From UBA285 sp049970695 (GTDB lineage Archaea; Thermoproteota; Thermoprotei_A; Sulfolobales; Desulfurococcaceae), in the NCBI GenBank assembly GCA_049970695.1, contig JBMFML010000012.1:1-30451 (forward strand): DNA of 30,451 nt. Direction: 5' to 3'. Shown here piece by piece: positions 14,807-22,693 of the stretch. Under the pieces are notes generated by a model that saw only the letters and a list, made by a program, of their open reading frames with translations, ran no database searches and was not told the DNA's origin. How positions within the stretch are numbered: position 1 is the first letter of the stretch; every line of letters begins with the position of its first letter. A program made the position numbers and the translations under genes.

Positions 14807-15652
14807 CTAGGTGAGTGGCCTGAGGACTCCGTGGTCTGGAACTAAATATATTCCGCCCTTCCTCGCTTCCAGCCGCGCCCTCTCGGCGTAGTAAGTCCCC
14901 GGCTGCAGCTCTGCGTAGAGCTCTCTCAGGGACTCCACCACCACCTCTCTGCCGCCAACACGCGCAGAGTATCTCGCTGGCAGTACGTGGGGGTTTAGGG
15001 GCCTCTCAATAGAAACTACTCCAGTATAGTCCCCGTAGCTGTAGACGTAGTCCACGCAGGTGCCAAAGCCCTTTTCGTACTCTAAGAGCTTGAGGTTTAC
15101 GTGGAGGCCCCCGAAGTAGAAGTGCAGTATGGTGTTCTTCTTCAAGTAGAGGTAGTCCTCGAGCTTCAAGTAGCCGGCGTGCTTGTCCAGGTACTCGGAA
15201 ACCAGGAGGCCCAGAGGCCTCTTTAAAACGCCCTTATTCAGCAAGAGCCTCAGCCTGTCCACGAGCCACGCAGGCGCTCCGTATACTGCGAAGTCTAGGT
15301 CTCTGAAGCCCTCTGAAACCAGGGAGGAGCCCGTGGGGTGCAGCTCTACCTCTAGGAGCGACTCCAGAAAGCTCTTCGCGTACTCGACCGCGCGGTTCAG
15401 GGGCCTAGGAGAGTACTCGTAAGCCTTGCTCAGCGGAACCACGGGCACTCTAAGCTTAATGCAGTCCCAGTAGAGCTCGCTGATCCGGGCAGCAGCTTCG
15501 TGCTTCTCTAGCTTGGCCTGCTGCAGTGCCTTGTACCTCGGGTAGGCAACTACGAAGCCCTCTGGGTGCTGGTAGCCCTTTACGAGGTATACCACGCCTC
15601 CGTAGAGCAGGGCTTCTCCTTCGAGTAAGCGCACTCCGAGCCGCGCCCTCAA
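14807..15652 (-). CDS. Predicted nucleotidyltransferase (COG1665-like)
   Basis: The 281-residue protein contains a polymerase-beta-type nucleotidyltransferase loop at residues 107-120: GSS followed by an acidic RDLDF, the usual GSx(7-9)DxD arrangement. An N-terminal domain has HPEGFVVAYPRY, which I associate with the archaeal COG1665 group of predicted nucleotidyltransferases. The substrate is unknown. Its TTG start at 15652-15650 overlaps the stop of the sugar-isomerase-like gene (TTGA), so the two proteins are made from one mRNA, and their coupling may mean they act in the same pathway. It ends close to the promoter of the Nre operon. Confidence 0.7.
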   Translation of the reverse strand: MRARLGVRLLEGEALLYGGVVYLVKGYQHPEGFVVAYPRYKALQQAKLEKHEAAARISELYWDCIKLRVPVVPLSKAYEYSPRPLNRAVEYAKSFLESLLEVELHPTGSSLVSEGFRDLDFAVYGAPAWLVDRLRLLLNKGVLKRPLGLLVSEYLDKHAGYLKLEDYLYLKKNTILHFYFGGLHVNLKLLEYEKGFGTCVDYVYSYGDYTGVVSIERPLNPHVLPARYSARVGGREVVVESLRELYAELQPGTYYAERARLEARKGGIYLVPDHGVLRPLT

Positions 15653-16905
15653 ACCAGGCTATTGTGCGCGTCTACCCTCAGGCCCGCCAGCTCGCCGAAG
15701 AGGCGCGCCTCTTCGAAGACGTCTCTAAAGACCACTACGTAGTGGCCTTCAATGGGCTCCTCTAAAATGGCCTTTGAAGCGCTTTCTGGTACTTCGAAGA
15801 GGACTTGTGTCCTGCACTTGTGCCTGCTAGTAGGCGAGCCCCTCGCGACTCTGGCCTTGATAACCCTCCAGAGCTTCTTGAGCGAGTTGTAGCCTACTAT
15901 CGTGGCCTCTGAGCCCTCCTCAACAAAGCCCCTAATGGAGACTGGAAGCCCCGACTCGAAGTGTGTTGTGAGCTCGTACGACTTGACAAGCCTCCTAGAT
16001 ATCACGCAGTGAGATAGCTCGAGCTTTCCAGAACCAACGTAAGACACGTTTCCAACCCAGGGGTCTGAGCCTGCCAGGTGCTTTAGGGCTTTCATGGCTA
16101 CTGCTGCGTGGATGTCTGCTTCGCAGGCTGCTATGCCATTTCTCGCAGTAAACTCTGCTACTCCAATGCAGCCCGTAAACCCGAAGTCTTCGAGCATGTC
16201 AAAGCACTTTACTGCGAGGGCGTCTGTCTTGTACTTCTCGGCGAGGTCTCTCAGAGCGTAGTAAAAGCCCGACGCGGCCTCAACGCCCTTCGCATCAACT
16301 TCTACTTTAGAGGCCCCCGCGGCCAGCTCTTCGGCGAGCTTCTTCGCCTCATTTGCGTGTTTTTCCAGGAGTCTCTTGGCCTCAGACATGCTTACCACTA
16401 CCACCTCTACTCCGAGCTGCTTTTTGACCTGCTCGTCTGCGCCCGTCCTCGCAGTCCACCTCGGCAAGCCGCCTACTACGAGAATCCTGCTCCTGCCCAG
16501 GGCTTCGAGAGCCTTCACGGCCCTGGAGAGCCTTGGAGCCAGCCGCTCGAACTCCTCGAGCGACAAGAGCCTAGCTGAAACCCCGTAGTAGCCGAGCATT
16601 GAAGCAGCGTTAGTAGCTGACGCCAGCGAGTTGTGCTCTTCGTGGTATACTAAGTAGGCCCTGCTAGCGCTCTTAGATGCCTCAAAGACAGCAGTAGACG
16701 TGCCTCCAGAAGCCACGAAAACCACGGCGTTCTTGGCCGCCAGGTCCACTAGTTCGGAACTCGAGTAAGCCCCGAGGTAGTAGTCTGCGAGCCCGGCTTC
16801 TTTGACTACCTTCTCAAAAGCACTTAAGTACGCCCCGATCCTCGAGTACTCGTGCAACTTGCTGTAGAAAACCGCTACTCTTAAGAGCTTGGTTTGTGTG
16901 GACAC
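15649..16905 (-). CDS. L-fucose/L-arabinose isomerase-related protein (COG2407-like)
   Basis: I chose GTG at 16905 (418 residues): a TATATA box lies at 16943-16948 inside the longer frame that is open to 16989, so the longer start would not be on the mRNA. Two alpha/beta domains at the N-terminus (VAVFYSK at the start, then VVFVASGGTSTA and ILVVGGLPRWTA) and a C-terminal beta-rich domain follow the fucose-isomerase-like fold; DALAVKCFDMLEDFG and NGIAACEADIHAAVAMKAL match the conserved metal-site region (KCxD and CEADxxAA). Archaeal members are of uncertain substrate. It heads a two-gene operon with the nucleotidyltransferase. Confidence 0.75.
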   Translation of the reverse strand: MSTQTKLLRVAVFYSKLHEYSRIGAYLSAFEKVVKEAGLADYYLGAYSSSELVDLAAKNAVVFVASGGTSTAVFEASKSASRAYLVYHEEHNSLASATNAASMLGYYGVSARLLSLEEFERLAPRLSRAVKALEALGRSRILVVGGLPRWTARTGADEQVKKQLGVEVVVVSMSEAKRLLEKHANEAKKLAEELAAGASKVEVDAKGVEAASGFYYALRDLAEKYKTDALAVKCFDMLEDFGFTGCIGVAEFTARNGIAACEADIHAAVAMKALKHLAGSDPWVGNVSYVGSGKLELSHCVISRRLVKSYELTTHFESGLPVSIRGFVEEGSEATIVGYNSLKKLWRVIKARVARGSPTSRHKCRTQVLFEVPESASKAILEEPIEGHYVVVFRDVFEEARLFGELAGLRVDAHNSLV

Positions 16906-16942
16906 TGCGAGACCCCGCTTCGGGCTATTAGCGCCACGGGGG

Positions 16943-16948
16943 TATATA
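16943..16948 (-). promoter_or_regulatory. TATA box of the isomerase-nucleotidyltransferase operon
   Basis: TATATA in GC-rich DNA, 41 bases from the GTG at 16905, predicts a leader of about 14 bases containing GGGG eight bases before the start. It decides the start of the gene. Confidence 0.65.
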
Positions 16949-17355
16949 GCCAGCCCCGCTCGGAGGACGCGCTTCCGTTGAGGGTTCAACCATGCAAGCG
17001 TTGCTCGGCGCCTTCCTCAACAGCTGGCCCCCAGAGCTCTACTCGCCTCTTGCGCGAAGCAATGCGTTGACAGCGCGAGTTCGCACTTCCTAGCGTCATC
17101 AGCTCTTCTAGTGCCTTAATTCGCGTCCCCATTCAGCTCTACTTAAGCACATCTTTGCTGAGTGAAGCGGAAAAGAGTTCGTGGCGGGGCTGGACTCGAG
17201 CAGTAATCTTTGGGCCTGCAGGCGGTAGACCTCTTAACGTGGCAGCGAGGCAAGCAGTATTAAAGGAACAGGGAGCAAATATGTCCTGCAGGGAAACTGA
17301 GGTTTAGGAACTCGCGCAGCTCTTTGCTTGGCGCTCGCCTCCCGGGCGGTGGTTA
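16949..17355. other. Intergenic region without a recognisable gene
   Basis: Only short frames occur here (33 codons on plus from 16992, 48 codons on minus from about 17135), neither resembling a known protein. Two AT-richer spots on the plus strand, GTATTAAAGG near 17257-17266 and CAAATATG near 17277-17284, are candidate promoters for the secretion ATPase at 17356. Confidence 0.5.
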
Positions 17356-18807
17356 ATGGCGCTTTTAGAAGAGAGGATAAAGCTCGGCCTCTTAGAGCCT
17401 CCTGTTGAGAAAGTCGAATGCATAGATGAGTACAGCGTGGGGCCGCCCGGAAGGGCCTTCTACGTTGTCTGCATATCGAGGGGCAGGTACCTGGTCTACG
17501 ACGCTATTGCGGGCGACCCGAGCGCTCGCAGAGAGCTCAAAAAGCTGGAAAAGAGGCTCTACGACGTCCTCGTTGGAGAAGAGTCGATAACGGACTTGCT
17601 GGATAGAGTTAAAGACGAGAGGCTCAGGCACGTTGTTGAGAGGCAGTTCCTCGGCTACGGGGTATTGGAGCCCTTCTTCCTGGACCCGAACGTAATTAAC
17701 GTCCACATCATGGTCAATAAGCCGCTGCAAGTAATGCACAGAGTACATGGAAGGCTCTCAACAAACGTAGTCCTCAGCGCCGAGGAAGTCAAGGAGTACG
17801 CAATGAGGCTGGCAGCAGCTGCCGGGAAGCCCCTCTCAGAGGCCATGCCCCTCTTCAGCTTTATAGAGCCGCGGTACGAGTCTAGAGTGACAGTAGTCTA
17901 CTTGTCTGACGTGACTATGAGGAGAGACATGACTATTGATATAAGAAAAGTTGTTGAAAAGCCGTGGACTATTCTGAAGCTACTGCACTTCGGCTCGCTC
18001 AGCTTCGAAGAGGCAGCCTTCCTCTGGCTAATGGTCAAGTACAAGGTCCCAGTGGTAATAGTCGGCGAGCTGATGAGTGGAAAGACCACGCTGGCAGCAG
18101 CACTACTAGCTCTTATACCACCGGGCTCGCGGGTCTTCACAGTAGAAGACGCGCCGGAAATCAGAATACCCTCGGACTACTGGACCCGGACTACTGTAAG
18201 GGAGTACGGCGAGTACCCAGTTAGGGTCTTCGACTTGCTCAAGACTAGCGTGAGGCTCTCAGTGGACTACATTGTAGTAGGCGAAATAAGGGGGGAGGAG
18301 GCCAGAGAGTGGGCTCACGCCGTGCTACTAGGCCACGGCACAGTGACGACTTTCCACGCCGAGAGCCCCGAGGCTGCTATACTGAGGCTGATTTCGCCCC
18401 CCATATCAGTTGACCCGCAGGTATTGCGGCTACTCAACGTCTTCGTCAAGACAAACGTCTTCGAGCGGGCGCCAGGCGTTAGGTCTTTTAGGCACGAAGT
18501 CTACGTCTACGAGGAGAACGTTGTAAAGCCCCTCTTCGTCTACGACCCCGCCCGCGACAAGGTGGTGCCTGCGGGGGGCGCGGGCAACCCAATTAGGGAG
18601 CTGAAGTTCATCGACAGGATAGTCCTGGCCCACAGAGTCCCCCGCGAAGCACTCGAAAGAGAGTACGCTGCCATGGTGGAGGTTCTGAGGGAGGCCTACG
18701 AAGAAGCCGCCTCGCGGGATCCAACACTGGAGACGCCAACGTATAGAGAGCTCCCCGCTATACTCTATGGGAGGCTCTACGAGAAGCTAAAGGGCACGGT
18801 GGCTTGA
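17356..18807 (+). CDS. Type II/IV secretion ATPase (GspE/FlaI/TadA-like) of a pilus-type system
   Basis: A hexameric cytoplasmic ATPase that powers assembly of type IV pilus-like filaments. The 483 residues comprise an N-terminal domain (1-130) and an ATPase core with Walker A G237-ELMS-GKT, an acidic box FTVEDAPEIR (261-270), Walker B-type YIVVGEIRGEE (305-314) and a His box GHGTVTTFHAES (327-338). The Walker A loop GELMSGKT has Glu-Leu-Met where most have Pro or Thr and Gly. There is no four-cysteine zinc domain. ATG start with GGTGGT upstream. Its TGA overlaps the TTG of the next gene (TTGA, 18804-18807), which encodes the membrane partner. The absence of archaellin genes nearby points to a pilus and not an archaellum. 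Confidence 0.9.
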   Translation: MALLEERIKLGLLEPPVEKVECIDEYSVGPPGRAFYVVCISRGRYLVYDAIAGDPSARRELKKLEKRLYDVLVGEESITDLLDRVKDERLRHVVERQFLGYGVLEPFFLDPNVINVHIMVNKPLQVMHRVHGRLSTNVVLSAEEVKEYAMRLAAAAGKPLSEAMPLFSFIEPRYESRVTVVYLSDVTMRRDMTIDIRKVVEKPWTILKLLHFGSLSFEEAAFLWLMVKYKVPVVIVGELMSGKTTLAAALLALIPPGSRVFTVEDAPEIRIPSDYWTRTTVREYGEYPVRVFDLLKTSVRLSVDYIVVGEIRGEEAREWAHAVLLGHGTVTTFHAESPEAAILRLISPPISVDPQVLRLLNVFVKTNVFERAPGVRSFRHEVYVYEENVVKPLFVYDPARDKVVPAGGAGNPIRELKFIDRIVLAHRVPREALEREYAAMVEVLREAYEEAASRDPTLETPTYRELPAILYGRLYEKLKGTVA

Positions 18808-20633
18808 AGAGCCCCGCTTCCTCGGCGGCTTGGCTGAGAAGGCTTCTCGGCGGCAAAGCAGAGCTCGCGGCATCTCTCGCAGTGGCTATTGCTACGCCTG
18901 CTGCAGCAGGCTTTTCAGCCGGGTGCCTCAACCCCCTCTCGCTCCTGCTATCAGCCGCGGCGGGCGTACTCGTAGCTGCCCTCGGCAGGCTCTTTGACAA
19001 GTACGAGGAAGGGGCCAGGAAGCTCATGGTCGAGTCGCTGCTGGTAGCCGGCAAGGGGCTTAAAACAGAGGAGTTGGAGAAGCTCAGGCTCGTGCTCAGG
19101 CTTCTCGCTGCTTCATCAACCGCTCTCGCCTGCTTTACCGTGGTCTACGCCGTAAGCGCGGGCTTCAACTTGCTGCTCTTCACAGCCACGGCATCAGTTC
19201 TCGCAGTTCTAGCCCTAGCTGCACTGGCACCAAGGCTCCTCGTCTACTACTGGTCTTCTCAGAGGAAGGTCGCAGTAGAAGTAGAGCTCCCCTACCTCTT
19301 AATACTGCTTAGAGTGGTTTCAGCGCTCCGGCTGCCCATATACGACGTGCTGCAGTTAATTGAGAGCAGCGTGGCGCTTCCAGCGTCTGCCCGCGAAGTC
19401 AAGTTCGCCAGGAAAGTGGCGTCTTTCACCTCCACGTCGCTCCTCTCGGCTCTGGACATGGTCTACTTGCACAACCCCTCGAGCAAGGTGAGCGAGCTGC
19501 TCAGGAGAGTGGTCATCTCGGGCTCTGCGCACGGAGACATTAAGAGCGTCGTAGAGAGGGTCTTCGAGGAGGTCTACTCGTGGTTCGAGGCGAAGCTCGC
19601 GGGCCTCGTAGAAAAGTTCACCATTATAGCCGGCTCATCGCTCCTAGTCTACGTCTTCGCCCCCGTGGTAGTAGCTACCGTAGCACCCTTCTTCGGTGGC
19701 GGAGTCTTCGCGCTGCTAGGCCTGGTCCTCAGCGCCCAGGTCTTCGCGTTTTTCGCGCTCTACGCAATGATATCCAGCCTCTACCCATCAAGCCTGGTAC
19801 TGCGCCCCACAACTAAGACTACTGCGGCCTCCCTCGCTGCGCTCGCAGCCTCCTACGCCCTGCTGGTTTACAACACCTTCTCCCAGCCAGCGGGACTGAA
19901 GCCCCTGGGGCTCTTAGAGCTCATCGCGCTGCTCCTCGCAGTTTCGCTGCCCCTACTCGCTTTCACAGAGCTCGAGCTCAGGCGCGCAAGTACCTATGAC
20001 TCCTTTGTGAGGGCTGCTTCAGACGCCCTCTCGCTCGCCGCCGCCACTGGCGAGAACCCTGCCAGCGCGGTTGAGAGGCTCTCGCAGAGGTATGGAAAGA
20101 GGGTCTTTAGGCTCGCCAAGACGGTTACTACTAGCTACGTGTCGAGCGGGCTGAGGCGGAGGCTCGTGGCGAGAGCACCCAGCATGTTCCACGCGTCTTT
20201 CCTCGAGACCCTGTTCGCCGTGCTCACGCTCGGCTCCACTCCCGAAATGCTGAGAGAGTTCTCGGCTAGCTACGAGAGGCTGTTCAACACTGCCCAGAGG
20301 GCCAGGGGGCTCTTCAGGACGCTTGAAGCCCTCATGGCGGGCCTCGCCGGGATCTTGAGCGGCTTCTTCACGTACCTCCGCAGAGTCCTCGCAGAAGTGG
20401 CGGCCTCGATCTCCGGGGTTCAGGGGGTTGCTCAAGTGCCCATTGGGCTCGGCTACTTAAACGCGGGCTTCGTCTATCAAGTCTTCGCGCTCTTAGACAA
20501 CCTCGTGCTCGCATCGCTCCTCTTCATGGCGCTGATAGTAGCCAAGGTCAGGACAGGTTCTCTCGCCTACTACGCGAGGTCCTACGTGCTCATGCTAGTT
20601 CCGTACATTGTGCTAAGGCTGCTGCTGGCCTGA
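18804..20633 (+). CDS. Type II secretion system F-family (FlaJ/TadC-like) membrane platform protein
   Basis: The polytopic platform on which the secretion ATPase acts. The 609 residues hold two homologous T2SF-type segments, with cytosolic helical domains around residues 155-265 (including a SALRLPIYDVLQLIE stretch) and 395-505 (including AASDALSLAAATGENPASA), each followed by membrane helices; about nine helices in all, two near the N-terminus (15-60), two at 95-145, several at 270-390 and a final pair after 560. This double layout is typical of archaeal FlaJ-like proteins. Start TTG overlaps the ATPase stop. The 3' end overlaps by 21 bases the end of the convergent KaiC-like gene. Confidence 0.85.
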   Translation: MKSPASSAAWLRRLLGGKAELAASLAVAIATPAAAGFSAGCLNPLSLLLSAAAGVLVAALGRLFDKYEEGARKLMVESLLVAGKGLKTEELEKLRLVLRLLAASSTALACFTVVYAVSAGFNLLLFTATASVLAVLALAALAPRLLVYYWSSQRKVAVEVELPYLLILLRVVSALRLPIYDVLQLIESSVALPASAREVKFARKVASFTSTSLLSALDMVYLHNPSSKVSELLRRVVISGSAHGDIKSVVERVFEEVYSWFEAKLAGLVEKFTIIAGSSLLVYVFAPVVVATVAPFFGGGVFALLGLVLSAQVFAFFALYAMISSLYPSSLVLRPTTKTTAASLAALAASYALLVYNTFSQPAGLKPLGLLELIALLLAVSLPLLAFTELELRRASTYDSFVRAASDALSLAAATGENPASAVERLSQRYGKRVFRLAKTVTTSYVSSGLRRRLVARAPSMFHASFLETLFAVLTLGSTPEMLREFSASYERLFNTAQRARGLFRTLEALMAGLAGILSGFFTYLRRVLAEVAASISGVQGVAQVPIGLGYLNAGFVYQVFALLDNLVLASLLFMALIVAKVRTGSLAYYARSYVLMLVPYIVLRLLLA

Positions 20634-22013
20634 CTGTATTGCTTCTACTGCAGCACTGAGAACCTCCTCGACGAATTTCGCGACGCCCTCAGGACCTATA
20701 ATGCTGGGCTCGCTGTGCCTCCTGTACACGTAGAATACGGGCTCGGCCCTGTTCTCCCTGTAGACTTCTTTCTTTACTACTGTCAAGTCGGATATAGACG
20801 CTTCTCTAGAGCACACCTCTTCTCCCTCAATACAAGCCCCCACCCTCACTACTGTTATCCCCCTGCTCTTCAAGTACAAGACCTCGTTGAAGAGCTCTTT
20901 TATGTGCCTCTCCTGGCTAGCAGTGGCGCGTGGTAGGTGAACGCCGTCAAAGACCACGACGTCTGGCTTGACATCCTCTATTAAGCCGAGCTCTTTGTAC
21001 ACCAGCTCCGAGATGCTGTATGCAAATGGATTCAGCGCTTTTATCGTAATGCGCCTCTTAACTTCCTCCTCTGCTAGGCTTCGATCCACGCCGCGCCTCG
21101 CTAAGGCGTTTAGCATGACATCGTACAGTGCTTGAGGGGGCGTGGTGTAGCTGATCACCAGAATCCTCGCTTTGTGCTTGAGGGCCAGGGCTAGTAGCCA
21201 GTAGTAGATGTACTGCTTTCCAGACAGGTGTGGTGGGTGGAAGTAGTTTATTACAAAGCCCCTGTGGACGTGGCCTGCCGCCTCTTTAAGAACACTGCTT
21301 GCGAGTGGAACTTCCTCTGCTTCGCTTGGAATTTCTTCGAGTAGTGGTGGCGCGTGTGCCACTATCCCCTTGCCCTCGACTATTGAAAAGTGTACTTCGA
21401 CTAAGTGAAGCGGCGCACCACGCGCTTTCCTCACTTCAGCCTTCCTCACTATAAAGCCGTCTTCGATTTTGTGCTTGAGCACTACTATGGCATCTACGGC
21501 GAACTCCAGCGAGCTGGCGGCCAGGGCTTCTGCTCCCAGCGGGAGCTCGGCTACCAGCACGAGCAACCCGTCAATGGCGTGCGGCAACTGGTAGAAGTAG
21601 TTTAGTAGCCAAGCCCTCTTCTCGGCCTGCCCGCCCACGGCTTCGAGGAGCGCGTTAATAGTGTCTACTGCTACTACCTCGTAGCCCTCGCCCAGGATCT
21701 TGTTCAGCTCTCCAATGAGGGGCTCTACGTCTGTGGATATGGGCAGCTTGACGAACTTGAACAGCCCCTTTTCCTCTACTTCGCGGAGCCCTAGTCCAAC
21801 GCGCCTCATGTTCTCGTAGAGCTTTTCCTTGTTCTCGTAGAAAGTCACGTAGAGGCTCTTCCTGCCTCTGAGCGCATTGCGGTAGCAAATGGTTGAGGCG
21901 AGGGTCGTCTTGCCGGCGCCTGGGTGGCCTAGAATGAGGAGGGTGTAGGGAGCCCTCAGAGGCCCAATGATCTCGTCAAGCCCCTCAACGCCTATTGAAA
22001 ACTCCTTGCTCAA
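20613..22013 (-). CDS. KaiC-like RecA-superfamily ATPase with a second, degenerate domain
   Basis: The 466-residue protein has an N-terminal KaiC-like domain (about 1-230) with Walker A GHPGAGKTT (29-37), Walker B EVVAVD with D117, and the SIGVEGLDEIIG opening typical of archaeal RadA/KaiC relatives. The C-terminal half (about 240-466) looks like a second RecA fold whose P-loop is decayed (LSGKQ in place of GKT) but whose Walker B-like VVVFDGVHLP is kept. Archaeal proteins of this type include ArlH, which regulates the FlaI ATPase. Position beside a FlaI/FlaJ pair suggests the same here, but orientation is convergent. Start TTG 22013; ATATATGA and TTATAAG elements lie at 22070-22097. Confidence 0.8.
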   Translation of the reverse strand: MSKEFSIGVEGLDEIIGPLRAPYTLLILGHPGAGKTTLASTICYRNALRGRKSLYVTFYENKEKLYENMRRVGLGLREVEEKGLFKFVKLPISTDVEPLIGELNKILGEGYEVVAVDTINALLEAVGGQAEKRAWLLNYFYQLPHAIDGLLVLVAELPLGAEALAASSLEFAVDAIVVLKHKIEDGFIVRKAEVRKARGAPLHLVEVHFSIVEGKGIVAHAPPLLEEIPSEAEEVPLASSVLKEAAGHVHRGFVINYFHPPHLSGKQYIYYWLLALALKHKARILVISYTTPPQALYDVMLNALARRGVDRSLAEEEVKRRITIKALNPFAYSISELVYKELGLIEDVKPDVVVFDGVHLPRATASQERHIKELFNEVLYLKSRGITVVRVGACIEGEEVCSREASISDLTVVKKEVYRENRAEPVFYVYRRHSEPSIIGPEGVAKFVEEVLSAAVEAIQSGQQQP

Positions 22014-22069
22014 CTTAGCCAGCCTCTCGACTTTGTGGGCTCGGCGTGGGCTGCCCGGTACTGCCGCAG

Positions 22070-22097
22070 GATATATGAGTGTGCGTGCTTATAAGCC
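22070..22097 (-). promoter_or_regulatory. Probable promoter of the KaiC-like gene
   Basis: Two AT elements in the coding sense, CTTATAAGC (22089-22097) and TCATATATCC (22069-22078), lie 55-85 bases before the TTG start. I cannot tell which is used; the nearer one would give a leader of about 35 bases. Confidence 0.4.
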
Positions 22098-22133
22098 TTG
22101 CGACTCATCAGTACCCTGCTTGCGTAGAGCGCT

Positions 22134-22502
22134 CTAGTGCTTTAGCCTAGAGGACCTAGGATCACTCAGCTTAGTCAGCAGGTCTAGGAAGTCGGGGTCC
22201 CTCCCCAGTTTTACCAGTTCGAGTAGCTTGCCCGCCAGCCCAGGGTCCCTCGCCAGCAGGGCTATTGGAGAAAGCACGGCTATTGTGAAGGCGTAGTCGG
22301 CTGACAGCGCATCGCCCCTGTAGTACGCGAGGAAGACCAGGTAGAGCCTGCTCGGAGACTCGAAGAACAGCGAGAGGCAGTCCTTCCCGTACCTAGTAGT
22401 GCAGATCACGTTAAGCAGGCTCAGAAAGCCAGGAACTCTCTTTGACACGTAATCTGAGAGATAGGTCTTGAGATTTTCCAACATGGGAGGCAACGCCCCC
22501 AC
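22134..22502 (-). CDS. Small hypothetical helical protein
   Basis: The 122-residue product, all-helical in appearance, has a VPGFLSLLNVICTTRYGKDC segment and a SPSRLYLVFLAYY helix; no metal or catalytic motif is obvious and I do not recognise the family with confidence. The GTG at 22502 or the ATG at 22484 could be the start; the ATG follows GTGGGGGCG. A strong BRE-TATA at 22531-22550 drives it, so it is probably well expressed. It may be regulated through the palindrome at 22545-22570. It lies between the KaiC-like gene and the surface-protein gene, which hints at a part in the same system. Confidence 0.6.
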   Translation of the reverse strand: MGALPPMLENLKTYLSDYVSKRVPGFLSLLNVICTTRYGKDCLSLFFESPSRLYLVFLAYYRGDALSADYAFTIAVLSPIALLARDPGLAGKLLELVKLGRDPDFLDLLTKLSDPRSSRLKH

Positions 22503-22530
22503 GCTCCACGGTAATGATTTACATTGGATG

Positions 22531-22550
22531 GCATTTTATACTTTTTTCGG
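22531..22550 (-). promoter_or_regulatory. Strong archaeal promoter (BRE plus TATA)
   Basis: In the coding sense it reads CCGAAAAAAG followed by TATAAAATGC: a purine-rich BRE directly before a consensus TATA. TATA centre to GTG 22502 is about 35 bases, so transcription starts near 22510. The BRE overlaps a palindrome. Confidence 0.7.
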
Positions 22551-22570
22551 TTTTCTGGAAAAAACCGAAA
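22545..22570. promoter_or_regulatory. Palindrome TTTCGGTTTT-N6-AAAACCGAAA overlapping the BRE
   Basis: A perfect 10-bp inverted repeat with a 6-base centre (CTGGAA), AT-rich in GC-rich DNA, spans the BRE of the minus-strand promoter and lies 120 bases before the divergent surface-protein gene. The position fits an operator for blocking TFB binding. Confidence 0.6.
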
Positions 22571-22693
22571 GTGCCAAGTAGCTATGTCCGTCGGTCTTCC
22601 AGGGACTTCCACCGCCACCCCAGCCTGTGGCTAAAAGCCCCTTCTTCGAGAATAAGGAGTGGAGCGCCTTGAGCGCGGCTCTGGTGTAGGGCA

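Noticed and set aside
16906..16989. Longer N-terminus for the isomerase-like protein.
   Set aside because: The TATATA box at 16943-16948 lies within it, so the mRNA starts downstream of the ATG at 16989.
16949..17355. Short frames of 33 and 48 codons in the gap before the secretion ATPase.
   Set aside because: No ribosome binding site, and no protein-like composition or match to a known family.
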